Of a stretch of DNA of 64,000 nucleotides, positions 16,404 to 25,428 are shown piece by piece. The stretch's first letter is position 1. Every line of letters begins with the position of its first letter. Origin of the DNA: Limisphaera sp. Lineage in GTDB: Bacteria; Verrucomicrobiota; Verrucomicrobiia; Limisphaerales; Limisphaeraceae. Where the stretch lies: positions 62,001 through 126,000 of the forward strand of contig JANWVC010000003.1 in NCBI GenBank assembly GCA_025057755.1, in the 5' to 3' direction. The translations under genes were made by a program, and so were the position numbers. The notes beneath the pieces were generated by a model, which saw only the letters and a list, made by a program, of their open reading frames with translations, ran no database searches and was not told where the DNA came from.

Positions 16404-18716
16404 TCAATTCCATCCCAAGAGCCGCCCCCCTTGCCACACGACAAACGAGCTGCACCATGCAAGGAGTGCCAAATAACACCATTGAAAAAGTGCCCATCGC
16501 CATGAGTTGGTTTCGCGTCTCACAATGGCCACCGTGCTGGCACACTGCAGGGCAAACACATAGAAGACCATGAGGGACATTCCCAGCAAAGGCGTGTACA
16601 GTGGAGAGCCGTCTGGTCGGGTTTGGCGTTGCATCACGCGCGCAAGGTTACCCACTTCGTCCTCCTCGCTCGTTTGCCCCCCCACGTTATACACGACTGA
16701 CATGGTGCTGACAAATACTTCGCGAGCCGCAAACGAGGTGATCAATCCGATTCCGATTCGCCAGTCGAAGCCCAAGGGGGCGATCAGCGGCTCGATCAGA
16801 TGGCCTAACCGTCCGGCAAAGCTATATCGGAGCCGGGCTGCTTGCTGTTGACTTTCGAGCTCCACTAACCGGGCCTCAATGGATTCAACGCCGATATCCG
16901 GCTTGGAGGCAGGGGCTTGTTCCTGCCTGAATTCCATGATTGCAGTGGAAGAAGCTTCCAACGCCTTGAGGGACTCAATTGCCTCAAGCACCGATCGTTC
17001 TGCCTCAGAATTGCGAGGGTAGGAAGCCAAGAACCATAGCAGAATGTTGATGCCCAAGATCACTGTGCCGGCCCGCTGCAAAAAAACCTTGGACCGCTCC
17101 CACATATGATGCAACACCACCTTCATAACCGGGCGGCGGTACGGTGGCAGCTCCAAGATCAACAGCGGCGGCTCACCTTTCAGCAGAGTTCTCTTAAACA
17201 CCCAAGCCAGGGCAAGAGCGGCCACAATCCCCAGTAGGTAAAGGCCGAGTAATGTAAGGCCCTGAAGCTCCAGGATGCCCAAAACTTTCTGGCGGGGAAT
17301 ACACGCCGCGATCAGAACTGTGTAAACCGGCAGCCGAGCGGAACAACTCATCAACGGCGCAATCAGGATGGTAACCAACCGATCTCGATGATTCTCGATG
17401 GTGCGAGTGGCCATGATCCCCGGGATCGCGCAGGCAAAGGAACTCAACAACGGGATGAAGCTTTTGCCGTGCAAGCCCACCTTGCTCATGAGTCGGTCCA
17501 TCAGGAAGGCAGCCCGTGCCATGTAACCTGTATCCTCCAAGAAGCCGATGAAGAGGAACAACAGCAAGATTTGCGGTAAAAACACGACCACGGCACCAAC
17601 GCCTGCAATCACGCCGTCCACAAGCAAGCTGGTCAGGTCACCTGCGGGTAACGTGCGGCTCACCCATCCGCCCAGGGCGTCCACGGCGCCCTGAAGTGCC
17701 TCCATGGGAATTCGAGCAAACACAAAAATGCACTGAAACATCAACGCCATGAGGCCCAAGAAGAGGAGTGTACCCCAGAGTCGGTGAGTTACGACCCGAT
17801 CGGCTCGATCGCTCCAAGTCTCTCGCGGTGGCCACAATCGCGTGATCACATCGGCTTCAATGCGTGCCACCGCTTGATAACGGGCCTCGATCACTGCGCT
17901 GCGCCAATCTACCCCCGCACCTTCGAGCCGTTGCCGTGCCGTATAAACGGCCTGCCAAATGCCGGGTGGATAGTGAGTCTGGTTGGATGCCGACGCCGGC
18001 TCGTTGCTCAATAACAGAAGCGCTTCTGCATCCGCTTGGACACGTCGTTCTTGAAAGTTCCAAGTGATGAGTGCGGCCAACCTCTGGGCTTCTTGAACCA
18101 AGGGTTCGGGCAAAAGGGGGAACCGCGCCTTGGCAGGAGGTTGGGGCGTTTCAAGAAGGGAGAAAATTTCTTGTCGCAGACGGGGCATGCCCGCGCCTGT
18201 GCTTGCCACCACGGGCACGACCGGAACACCCAAATGAGCGGCCAGCTTTTCGGCGTCGATCTTGAGCCCCAAGGATTCTGCCACGTCGATCATGTTCAGG
18301 GCCAATACGGTCGGGTAGCCCAATTCAATGACCTGAGTGGCGTAATAAAGATTGCGTTGCAGATTGGAAGCATCCACCACCACCACAATCACGGACGGCG
18401 GCGGCAGTTCCGGCAGGCGCCCCAATAGGACGTCGCGGGCAATCTGCTCATCCAGAGAGTGTGGCGTGAGACTGTAAGTGCCTGGCAGGTCCAAGACCCG
18501 CACCGGCAATGGACGCGGGGCCCCCAAGAGCGGGCCCTCCTTACGCTCGACGGTTACTCCGGCATAGTTGCCCACTTTGGCCCGCAATCCCGTCAGAGCA
18601 TTAAACAGGGTTGTCTTGCCGCAGTTCGGGTTGCCTGTAATGAAAACGTAACGAACCTGCGCTGCGGCCTGTGTACCCGAATGAACCCGCGCCATGGCTT
18701 GGTCCGCACCTAGCAC
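16404..18716 (-). CDS. feoB: Ferrous iron transporter FeoB
   Basis: About 770 residues from a GTG start (an ATG lies 21 bases further in). The N-terminal GTPase has G1 GNPNCGKTT, a Thr-containing G2, G3 DLPGTYSL and G4 NMID. The membrane domain has the two gate regions, including GYMARAAFLMDRLMSKVGLH, SFIPLLSSFACAIPGIMATR and MSCSARLPVYTVLI with its conserved Cys. Regions around 600-660 and the C-terminal helices complete the FeoB layout. FeoB moves Fe2+ across the inner membrane. It starts three bases after the feoA stop, in an operon feoA-like/feoA/feoB. No Fur site could be identified by eye upstream. Confidence 0.92.
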   Translation of the reverse strand: MLGADQAMARVHSGTQAAAQVRYVFITGNPNCGKTTLFNALTGLRAKVGNYAGVTVERKEGPLLGAPRPLPVRVLDLPGTYSLTPHSLDEQIARDVLLGRLPELPPPSVIVVVVDASNLQRNLYYATQVIELGYPTVLALNMIDVAESLGLKIDAEKLAAHLGVPVVPVVASTGAGMPRLRQEIFSLLETPQPPAKARFPLLPEPLVQEAQRLAALITWNFQERRVQADAEALLLLSNEPASASNQTHYPPGIWQAVYTARQRLEGAGVDWRSAVIEARYQAVARIEADVITRLWPPRETWSDRADRVVTHRLWGTLLFLGLMALMFQCIFVFARIPMEALQGAVDALGGWVSRTLPAGDLTSLLVDGVIAGVGAVVVFLPQILLLFLFIGFLEDTGYMARAAFLMDRLMSKVGLHGKSFIPLLSSFACAIPGIMATRTIENHRDRLVTILIAPLMSCSARLPVYTVLIAACIPRQKVLGILELQGLTLLGLYLLGIVAALALAWVFKRTLLKGEPPLLILELPPYRRPVMKVVLHHMWERSKVFLQRAGTVILGINILLWFLASYPRNSEAERSVLEAIESLKALEASSTAIMEFRQEQAPASKPDIGVESIEARLVELESQQQAARLRYSFAGRLGHLIEPLIAPLGFDWRIGIGLITSFAAREVFVSTMSVVYNVGGQTSEEDEVGNLARVMQRQTRPDGSPLYTPLLGMSLMVFYVFALQCASTVAIVRRETNSWRWALFQWCYLALLAWCSSFVVWQGGRLLGWN

Positions 18717-18719
18717 GAT

Positions 18720-18968
18720 TTAGGTTGCCTCCGGCAACCGCACACGGATGGCTTCAGCCTCTTGACGCGGCAAGCTCAAGCAAGAACCGCGCACGCGAAT
18801 CTCCACTGGATCACGCAGCAACGCATAGCGCACAACTTCCACGGGTGTACCCGGGACCAGCCCCAATTCCATGAGGCGTCGCGCTTCCGGACCGGGCAGT
18901 TGGATATCGGCGACGACTGCACGGGACCCAGGTGGCAAGGAAACCAGTGAGGGTAAGGTCTCAAGCAT
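18720..18968 (-). CDS. feoA: FeoA-domain protein
   Basis: 82 residues from ATG 18968. SH3-like FeoA fold signatures: LPSLVSLPPGSRAVVADIQL, then RRLMELGLVPGTPVEVVRYA (family: R-L-x-ELGL-x-PG) and DPVEIRVRGSCLSLPRQEA (D-P-x-x-x-x-G-x-x-x-x-LR-x-x-E-A). Cytoplasmic accessory to FeoB. Start ATG overlaps the stop of the upstream FeoA-like gene (ATGCTTGA), and feoB follows after three bases. Longer in-frame starts upstream would lie inside the preceding gene. Confidence 0.9.
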   Translation of the reverse strand: MLETLPSLVSLPPGSRAVVADIQLPGPEARRLMELGLVPGTPVEVVRYALLRDPVEIRVRGSCLSLPRQEAEAIRVRLPEAT

Positions 18969-19455
18969 GATCCGAAAGGGGAGAGGGGTTTTCCAAGATC
19001 GGCTCAACCCAGATGGCCTGTGCCACTTCCTCGCTGATGCCAAGGCGAGCGTTGCAAACCTGACAAATGAAGTTGGCCTGTCGACTGACGATCTTGATCC
19101 GCTGCTGCTCTCCTAAACCCAATTCACGCAGACGAGTGCGAACCTCAGGGGACGCCATCAGCTGGCGGATGCATACTTCCGTGCCCTCGGCCATCCGACT
19201 CAATGGACACAGCCCCGGTTCGGCACAAGCACCATCCAGAAATTCAAATGGCTTCTCTGCGTCACTCACGTCCCCCAAACTAGTCGAGGCTGGAGCCGCG
19301 TGCAAGGCAAGCCGGTCATCTTCCAGAATATAGCTCAGCACTTGCTCAAGGACGCGTTTCCGACCAGGCGCCCGCAGGAACCTCACTGCACCGGCACTTG
19401 CTTTGTGTTTTCCGCATCTGCCGACGCCCTCTTTAGCCCAACCCATTGGATGCAT
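18961..19455 (-). CDS. Second FeoA-like protein with Cys-rich N-terminal extension
   Basis: About 164 residues from ATG 19455 (the frame is open to a TTG at 19503). The C-terminal half is a FeoA domain: LSRMAEGTEVCIRQLM, RTRLRELGLGEQQRIKIVSR and CNARLGISEEVAQAIWVEP. Unlike ordinary FeoA it contains ICQVCN, a CxxC pair, where other members have a plain loop. The N-terminal part carries further Cys residues (VGRCGK, DGACAEPGLCPL). The cysteines could bind a metal or Fe-S cluster and let it sense iron, but that is inference. First gene of the feo operon, overlapping feoA by eight bases. Confidence 0.7.
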   Translation of the reverse strand: MHPMGWAKEGVGRCGKHKASAGAVRFLRAPGRKRVLEQVLSYILEDDRLALHAAPASTSLGDVSDAEKPFEFLDGACAEPGLCPLSRMAEGTEVCIRQLMASPEVRTRLRELGLGEQQRIKIVSRQANFICQVCNARLGISEEVAQAIWVEPILENPSPLSDHA

Positions 19456-19629
19456 GATCGTTCGGCGTGCACGCCCCGGCAGGAATACCCATGGGTCTTG
19501 CAAGGCTCGAAGAGGCGGAGCGCGGGAGCAACTCTTGGGGCCTTACCATCCAGCGAGAAGCAAGCAAGGAGGCACGGTCGCAGGCTGCGGCTTGTATCCG
19601 GCGCTCGGGCTTTCTAGCTTCCCCATTAG

Positions 19630-21036
19630 ATGCTGTGGCGAAATATGACCAAGCGAAGCAGCCAAGTGCTTCATCTTTTGTTAATCGTGGTCCTGATGCT
19701 GAACCTGGGCATGGGAGCCAGAATGTATCATCAAGCGGTGCGGCAGCCGCGCGACGACACGCCTTATCCGCATTTGGCTCTGTTTTCGCGTGTTTTGGAA
19801 ATCGTTCACCGTGAATACGCCAACGGAACCAATTTGACCTACCGGAGTCTGGTGCGGGGTGCCCTCAATGGCTTGTTGGACTCCCTGCAAGATCCCTACA
19901 GCGAGTTTCTCGAGCCCGACCGGTTTCAAGATCTGCAAGATGATGCTGAAGGCGAATTTGGAGGGTTGGGGTTGGTGGTGGCCATCCGAGAGGGCCAGCT
20001 CACTGTGGTCTCGTCCATGGAAGATTCGCCAGGATTCAAGGCAGGGATTCTCAGTGGGGATCGGATCATTCGCATCGGCGACGAGTCTGCCGAGCAGATG
20101 TCACTGGAAGACGCCGTGCGCCGACTTCGCGGTCCACCTGGCACTCAGGTGAGCCTGACCTTGTACCGGCCCTCCACAGACCGGACCTGGACGGTGACCC
20201 TGCAGCGAGCGGTGATTCAGGTCGACATGGTGAAAGACCTTCACAACCGAAAGGAGTTCCCGCTCAACGAGGATGGAATCGGATATGTCCGGATCACACA
20301 ATTCGGGGAGAAAACAGACCGGGAGCTGCGACAGGCGTTGGAAAAAATGAAAAGCCGGAATCTGAGGGCTTTAGTGGTTGATCTGCGGTGGAATCCAGGG
20401 GGATTGCTCGAGCAAGCTGTGGCGGTCAGCGAGGAGTTTCTTGAACCGGGCCGATTAATCGTCCGCACACAAGGTCGGAATCCGCAACAAAACCGCGAAT
20501 ACTATGCAAGGCGACGTGGAGACCAGCTGCACGGCGTTCCGGTGGCCGTCTTAGTCAACATGGGCACCGCGAGTGCGGCAGAAATCGTTGCTGGATGTCT
20601 GCAAGATCACAAGCGCGCGCTGTTGGTGGGCGAAAAGACATTCGGCAAGGGCAGTGTTCAAAGTGTGATTCCGCTTCCAGACGGATCGGCTTTACGCCTC
20701 ACTACGGCCAAGTATTACACCCCGTCTGGCCGATCGATTCACGAGGCAGGAATTGAGCCGGACGAAACAGTCAGCTTGAGTGAGGAGGAGACGAGGGAAC
20801 TCCTTTTGATGCGCGCCCCAGGAGGGCTACAAAGTCTAACACCAGAGGCACAGGAACGGGTCAAACGTGCCCGAGATCCACAATTAGATCGCGCTATGGA
20901 AAAATTAAGGGCCATGCTAGCTCACCAAGCTCAGCAGGCAGCGGAGTTCATGGGCTACAATCCATTGCCGGTCAATCGGACGCTGCTATCTGCCGGCCAA
21001 TGCCTGAGAGAAACCGTGCGGGCCGCACTTCCATGA
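19630..21036 (+). CDS. ctpA: C-terminal processing peptidase (S41, CtpA/Prc type)
   Basis: 468 residues with an N-terminal membrane anchor or signal (VLHLLLIVVLMLNLGMG). PDZ domain about 105-190 (GLGLVVAIREGQLTVVSSME, AGILSGDRIIRI). The peptidase core has DLRWNPGGLLEQA, catalytic Ser315 in MGTASAAEIVAG and catalytic Lys340 in GEKTFGKGSVQ. It cleaves proteins from the C-terminus in the periplasm. ATG 19630 has no clear ribosome site; a second ATG at 19645 is an alternative. The promoter must lie in 19456-19629, divergent from feo. First gene of a plus-strand row with tsaD, hrpB and others, but the gap of 86 bases to tsaD allows a separate promoter. Confidence 0.88.
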   Translation: MLWRNMTKRSSQVLHLLLIVVLMLNLGMGARMYHQAVRQPRDDTPYPHLALFSRVLEIVHREYANGTNLTYRSLVRGALNGLLDSLQDPYSEFLEPDRFQDLQDDAEGEFGGLGLVVAIREGQLTVVSSMEDSPGFKAGILSGDRIIRIGDESAEQMSLEDAVRRLRGPPGTQVSLTLYRPSTDRTWTVTLQRAVIQVDMVKDLHNRKEFPLNEDGIGYVRITQFGEKTDRELRQALEKMKSRNLRALVVDLRWNPGGLLEQAVAVSEEFLEPGRLIVRTQGRNPQQNREYYARRRGDQLHGVPVAVLVNMGTASAAEIVAGCLQDHKRALLVGEKTFGKGSVQSVIPLPDGSALRLTTAKYYTPSGRSIHEAGIEPDETVSLSEEETRELLLMRAPGGLQSLTPEAQERVKRARDPQLDRAMEKLRAMLAHQAQQAAEFMGYNPLPVNRTLLSAGQCLRETVRAALP

Positions 21037-21122
21037 ACCTGACCAGTGCCGTCCAGGTCAAAATTGCCGGGGCTGGGAACCGTTCCGGGCTACAGTGGGG
21101 TCGTTCATGAGTTTACACTGCG

Positions 21123-22160
21123 ATGACTGTGTTTGCTTTAGAAACCTCTTGCGATGAAACCAGTGCTGCTGTCCTTGTTAATGGCTGCGTGCGGGCCAAC
21201 ATCGTGGCATCTCAAATTCGTTTGCATGCCGAGTACGGGGGCGTCGTTCCGGAACTGGCCGCTCGGGAACATCTGCGCAATCTCATTCCAGTGGCGCGCA
21301 TGGCGTTTGAAACTGCGCAAATTTCGCCAAGTGAGGTCGATCTGGTGGCCGCCACGCGGGGCCCAGGTTTGCCCACGGCTTTATGGATTGGACTCAGGGC
21401 TGCACAAGCCATGGCGTTTGCATTAGGCCGGCCGTTCCTCGGCGTGCATCATCATGCGGCTCATCTATACTCACCTTGGCTCCAGGGTCAGCCTGCCTGT
21501 CTGGACCTGAGTGGTTTCGAACCTCATGTCTCACTGATCGTCAGTGGAGGCCATACCTTGTTGGTGTATGTGACTGCGCCTCTGCAGCATCATCTCTTAG
21601 GTGCCACCATTGACGATGCCGCAGGTGAATGTTTTGACAAAACAGGGAAGCTGTTGGGGCTGCCGTATCCGGCCGGGCCCTGGATAGACCGTCTGGCCGA
21701 AGAGGGCAATCCGGCAGCTCATTCTTTTCCGCGGCCCCTGCGTGACGATTCCACTGACAACTTCAGCTTCAGCGGGTTAAAAACGGCCGTGCGCTATTTT
21801 CTCCGCGATCATCCTGAGGTAGTTCAGCACAAGGGGAGTTTGAGCGATCTCTGTGCCAGCATTCAGGCTGCCATCGTGGACGTGCTGGTGACAAAGACCC
21901 TTCGTGCGGCGACGCGCCTCGGTGTAAGTTTGGTCACAGCCTCTGGTGGCGTGACTTGCAACCGGGCTTTACGCAGGCAGTTGCAGGATGCCTGTAACCG
22001 ACATGGTTTGCAGTTAAGGCTGGCGGATCCGACGTATTGCACGGACAACGCAGCCATGGTCGGCGCCCTTGCCGAGCTGCTGGCACGGCACGGCCGGTCC
22101 CCCACGCCGCTGGATGCAGACATCCTACCCGACTGGTCGTTGGAAGAAGCCCATGTCTGA
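21123..22160 (+). CDS. tsaD: tRNA threonylcarbamoyltransferase TsaD
   Basis: 345 residues, full length. The Kae1/YgjD signatures are all present: LETSCDETSAAV at the N-terminus, GGVVPELAAREH, the metal site HHHAAHLYS (His110 and His114), VSGGHTLL, GATIDDAAGECFDK and FSGLKTAV. TsaD, with TsaB and TsaE, moves the threonylcarbamoyl group onto A37 of ANN-decoding tRNAs, an essential modification. tsaB and tsaE are not in the window. The stop overlaps the hrpB start by eight bases, so the two are coupled. Confidence 0.95.
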   Translation: MTVFALETSCDETSAAVLVNGCVRANIVASQIRLHAEYGGVVPELAAREHLRNLIPVARMAFETAQISPSEVDLVAATRGPGLPTALWIGLRAAQAMAFALGRPFLGVHHHAAHLYSPWLQGQPACLDLSGFEPHVSLIVSGGHTLLVYVTAPLQHHLLGATIDDAAGECFDKTGKLLGLPYPAGPWIDRLAEEGNPAAHSFPRPLRDDSTDNFSFSGLKTAVRYFLRDHPEVVQHKGSLSDLCASIQAAIVDVLVTKTLRAATRLGVSLVTASGGVTCNRALRRQLQDACNRHGLQLRLADPTYCTDNAAMVGALAELLARHGRSPTPLDADILPDWSLEEAHV

Positions 22161-24780
22161 GCGTTTGCCTATTTACCAAATCGAGTTTGAGCTGGTCAGC
22201 CGCTTGCGTCAACAGCGGCGCATGATCGTCTCTGCTCCTACCGGCTCGGGCAAATCTACGCAAATTCCGCAAATGTTGCTCCGGCACGGGTACCTGAGCC
22301 ATGGACAGGCGATGGTTTTACAACCACGAAGGTTGGCAGCTCGAATGCTGGCGGCACGCGTTGCCGAAGAATTAAACTGCCGTCTCGGCGAGGACGTTGG
22401 CTACACAGTTCGTTTTGAGAATGTCAGCAACCCGCGCACGCGTATCCGATTCGTGACCGAGGGTGTATTGCTGCGCCAAATGCTGCAAGAACCCTCCTTA
22501 CCCGGGGTGACGGTCCTGGTGTTTGACGAGTTTCATGAGCGTCATCTCTATGGCGACCTGACGTTGGCACAGGCCCTGGAGTTGCAGGAGCGGCAAAGAC
22601 CGGACCTGATCATATTGGTTATGTCGGCCACATTGGATGTGCATGGGATTTCCGAGTATCTGAACCGCTGGAGTCGGCCACCACCTCCGCCCTGGCAAGC
22701 TGGCTGTGCTGTCGTCGAATCCGCCGGGGGCTTGCATCCCGTGAAGATTCATTATTGGGACGAATGTCCAGAAAAGGAAAACAAACCTGTTTGGGAAAAG
22801 GCGGCTGAAGCATTTGCCCGCTACATTCGCGGTGGTGGTTGCGGCAACGTCCTGATCTTCATGCCAGGCGTTTATGAAATCCAGCAAACATTGCGAGCCT
22901 TAGAGAGTCGTCCAGAATCCGCAGGATACACACTACTGCCATTGCATGGAGATCTGCCTCCGCACCAACAGGAGGCAGCCGTGCGCCCATCCAATCGGCC
23001 CAAGGTGGTGGTGGCCACCAACGTGGCCGAGACCTCTCTAACCATTCAGGGAATTCATCTGGTGATCGACAGCGGTTTGGCTCGAATCCCGCGATACGAT
23101 CCGGTTCGGGGCCTGAACACGCTTTGGATTGAACCGATCAGCCGTGCCTCTGCCGATCAACGAGCCGGCCGCGCTGGTCGCACAGGGCCGGGGCTCTGCA
23201 TCCGCTTATGGAGCCAACGAGAGCATCAGGCTCGTCCCGAGCGGGAGTTACCCGAAATTCAACGGGTGGAGCTGGCTGAAGGGGTGCTTATGCTCAAGGC
23301 CGCCGGAGTGGAAGATCTTCAGGCATTTCGATGGTTGGAAGCTCCGGATCCTAAAGCTTTAAAGCGGGCGGAAGCCCTGCTGCTGGAGCTGGGGGCTTTG
23401 GAGCCGGCAGCCGATTCCTCCCTCCCCCCATGCGAACCTGTTTCGTTGGGCCAGCTCCGCACACGAATCACGCCAATGGGCCGCCGGATGCTTGCATTCC
23501 CGCTCCATCCACGCTACGGCCGCATGTTGTTGGAAGCGGAGCGATGGCAGTGCGTGCGCGAGGCTTGCTTGGCTGCTGCACTCACTCAAGAACGCGATCT
23601 TCTGCGGCGCAATCCGCCGCCGGAGGTCGTCCGCTTGCGCGATCGCCTCTTGGGCAACCGCCATATCTCCGATTTCCATCAGCGCATGCGGGCTTGGGAA
23701 TACATCTGCTCCCGGGAGTTTGATCCGGAACTCTGCGAGCGACTTGGGATTCACCGAAATGTTGCGTTGCGAGTAGCCCAACTTTTCAAACAGTTTGTGG
23801 AAATTGCTCGGCTCAACGGACTCAAGCTCTCCGGGCCGCCCGCACCCGAGACAGGATTGGCACGAGCCATTCTCGCTGCGTTTCCAGATCACCTGGCCCG
23901 ACGCCTGGACACGGGCACAGCCCGGTGTGAGCTGATCGGCGGCCGCCGGGCAACGCTCGACTTCGAGAGCGTGGTTCAATCAGCCCCGCTGTTGGTGAGT
24001 GCTGAAATAAGGGAAATCGAAAGCTCGTCGAGAGACACCACCGAAATCGTCCTGGCGATGGTTTGTCCTGTAGAGCCCGATTGGGTCCGCGAGATGTTTC
24101 CCTCGGATGTCTCCAATTCGGTCCACTGTGATTTCGACCCCGTCAGCCGGCGGGTCGTGGCTGAGGTTCGCACGACCTACCGAGGTCTTGTGATAGAGCA
24201 GCGACGACTTGACCCACCCCCTCCTGAGCAAGCGGCCCAACTCTTGGCAACCGAAGTGATCGCGGGTCGGCTCGTACTGAAATCATGGGACGATGCGGTC
24301 GAGCAATGGATTGCCCGAGTCAATTTTCTGGCTCGGACCTGCCCCGAGCTCGGGCTACCGGCTTTTGATGAGGAAGCGCGTCGGAGCGTGGTAGAGGCCA
24401 TTTGTCACGGCGCCAGCAGCTATAAAGAAATCAAAGAGCGCGAGGTTGCGCCTTTAGTGCACTCCTGGCTGTCGGAAAAGCAACAGGCGTTACTCGACCG
24501 ACATGCGCCCGAGCGGATCGCTCTGGCGAACGGACGCAACCCAAAGGTGCGGTACAGCGCTGAGGGCCCTCCGACGATCTCCTTGCGCATCCAAGACCTC
24601 TACGGCTTGACCGAGCCGCCGCGTATCGCAATGGGCCGCGTAACCGTGGTGGTGCAAATTCTGAGTCCCGGAATGAAACCCATTCAAACCACGCAAGACC
24701 TCGCCGGCTTCTGGCGTGAGCACTACCCGCGCCTTAAGCAAGAGCTCCAGCGTCGATATCCGAAACACGAATGGCGATAA
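22153..24780 (+). CDS. hrpB: DEAH-box ATP-dependent helicase HrpB
   Basis: About 875 residues from ATG 22153; the open frame reaches further back but only inside tsaD. Helicase motifs: I SAPTGSGKSTQIPQ, Ia QPRRLAARMLA, II DEFHERHLYGD, III MSATLD, V TNVAETSLTI and VI SADQRAGRAGRTGPG. The HrpB-specific C-terminal region is present (RIQDLYGLTEPPRIAMG, then LSPGMKPIQTTQDLAGFW and RRYPKHEWR), which separates it from HrpA. Function in bacteria is poorly defined; RNA remodelling is assumed from the family. It overlaps tsaD by 8 and the next gene by 10 bases. Confidence 0.9.
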   Translation: MSERLPIYQIEFELVSRLRQQRRMIVSAPTGSGKSTQIPQMLLRHGYLSHGQAMVLQPRRLAARMLAARVAEELNCRLGEDVGYTVRFENVSNPRTRIRFVTEGVLLRQMLQEPSLPGVTVLVFDEFHERHLYGDLTLAQALELQERQRPDLIILVMSATLDVHGISEYLNRWSRPPPPPWQAGCAVVESAGGLHPVKIHYWDECPEKENKPVWEKAAEAFARYIRGGGCGNVLIFMPGVYEIQQTLRALESRPESAGYTLLPLHGDLPPHQQEAAVRPSNRPKVVVATNVAETSLTIQGIHLVIDSGLARIPRYDPVRGLNTLWIEPISRASADQRAGRAGRTGPGLCIRLWSQREHQARPERELPEIQRVELAEGVLMLKAAGVEDLQAFRWLEAPDPKALKRAEALLLELGALEPAADSSLPPCEPVSLGQLRTRITPMGRRMLAFPLHPRYGRMLLEAERWQCVREACLAAALTQERDLLRRNPPPEVVRLRDRLLGNRHISDFHQRMRAWEYICSREFDPELCERLGIHRNVALRVAQLFKQFVEIARLNGLKLSGPPAPETGLARAILAAFPDHLARRLDTGTARCELIGGRRATLDFESVVQSAPLLVSAEIREIESSSRDTTEIVLAMVCPVEPDWVREMFPSDVSNSVHCDFDPVSRRVVAEVRTTYRGLVIEQRRLDPPPPEQAAQLLATEVIAGRLVLKSWDDAVEQWIARVNFLARTCPELGLPAFDEEARRSVVEAICHGASSYKEIKEREVAPLVHSWLSEKQQALLDRHAPERIALANGRNPKVRYSAEGPPTISLRIQDLYGLTEPPRIAMGRVTVVVQILSPGMKPIQTTQDLAGFWREHYPRLKQELQRRYPKHEWR

Positions 24781-25358
24781 CAAACTCTGTCCAGCATCGG
24801 CCTTCCCTACCAAAGGAAGCTCATCAGCTTTGCCGCGCCTGCGGCTTTTGCTGCACTGGCGTGCTTTTTGCGGACGTGCGGTTGCAAAGCGCGCGTGAAT
24901 CCCATCAGCTGCGCCAGCTCGGCGTGCCCGTGCAACCTGGTGGCAGACATGGTCGCCTGCTGCAGCCTTGTCCTTGTTTCACGGGTGCTTGCTGCGCTAT
25001 TTATGACCACCGGCCGCAACGCTGCCGCACCTTTCTCTGCGCCCTTGTGCAAAAGCTGATAAGCGGTCGTGTTTCTCTTGATCAGGCACTGCGCATCGTC
25101 CAAGAAGCCCGGTCGGTCCTGCAGGATCTCGAGGCAGCCCTTGCCGCTTCAGGCGATCGAAGTCCACGCCTACCCCTAAATCGTCGGATCGCTTGTGCCC
25201 TGGCCCAGCCCGTGGATTTAGCGGCACGGTCCAGCCTCGCGACGCGGCAGCGGTTGGTTCGGGCCACAATCCGGCTCACCTCGGTTCTTCAACGACATTT
25301 TTTGACGCTGCCGACCGCGAATCGTTCCAAGCAATCTCTGTCCATCTATTCCCGATAA
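24771..25358 (+). CDS. YkgJ-type cysteine cluster protein
   Basis: 195 residues. The N-terminal half has the YkgJ/UPF0153 metal-chelating pattern: CRACGFCC (about 21-28), then CPCFTGACCAIYDHRPQRCR and TFLC. It is thought to bind zinc or an iron-sulfur cluster, and no enzymatic role is established. The C-terminal half is helical and poorly conserved. The ATG lies inside the end of hrpB (overlap ATGGCGATAA), so it is translated from the same message. Confidence 0.75.
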   Translation: MAITNSVQHRPSLPKEAHQLCRACGFCCTGVLFADVRLQSARESHQLRQLGVPVQPGGRHGRLLQPCPCFTGACCAIYDHRPQRCRTFLCALVQKLISGRVSLDQALRIVQEARSVLQDLEAALAASGDRSPRLPLNRRIACALAQPVDLAARSSLATRQRLVRATIRLTSVLQRHFLTLPTANRSKQSLSIYSR

Positions 25359-25428
25359 GTTATTGGGATCGTGCCAAGCGATCGTTTGTCGGTTGCCTTT
25401 TGCCCCGCACTCGGTTACTTGAGCCGCC

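Noticed and set aside
22069..22152. Longer start for the hrpB frame
   Set aside because: It would lie within tsaD, and helicase homology begins after ATG 22153.
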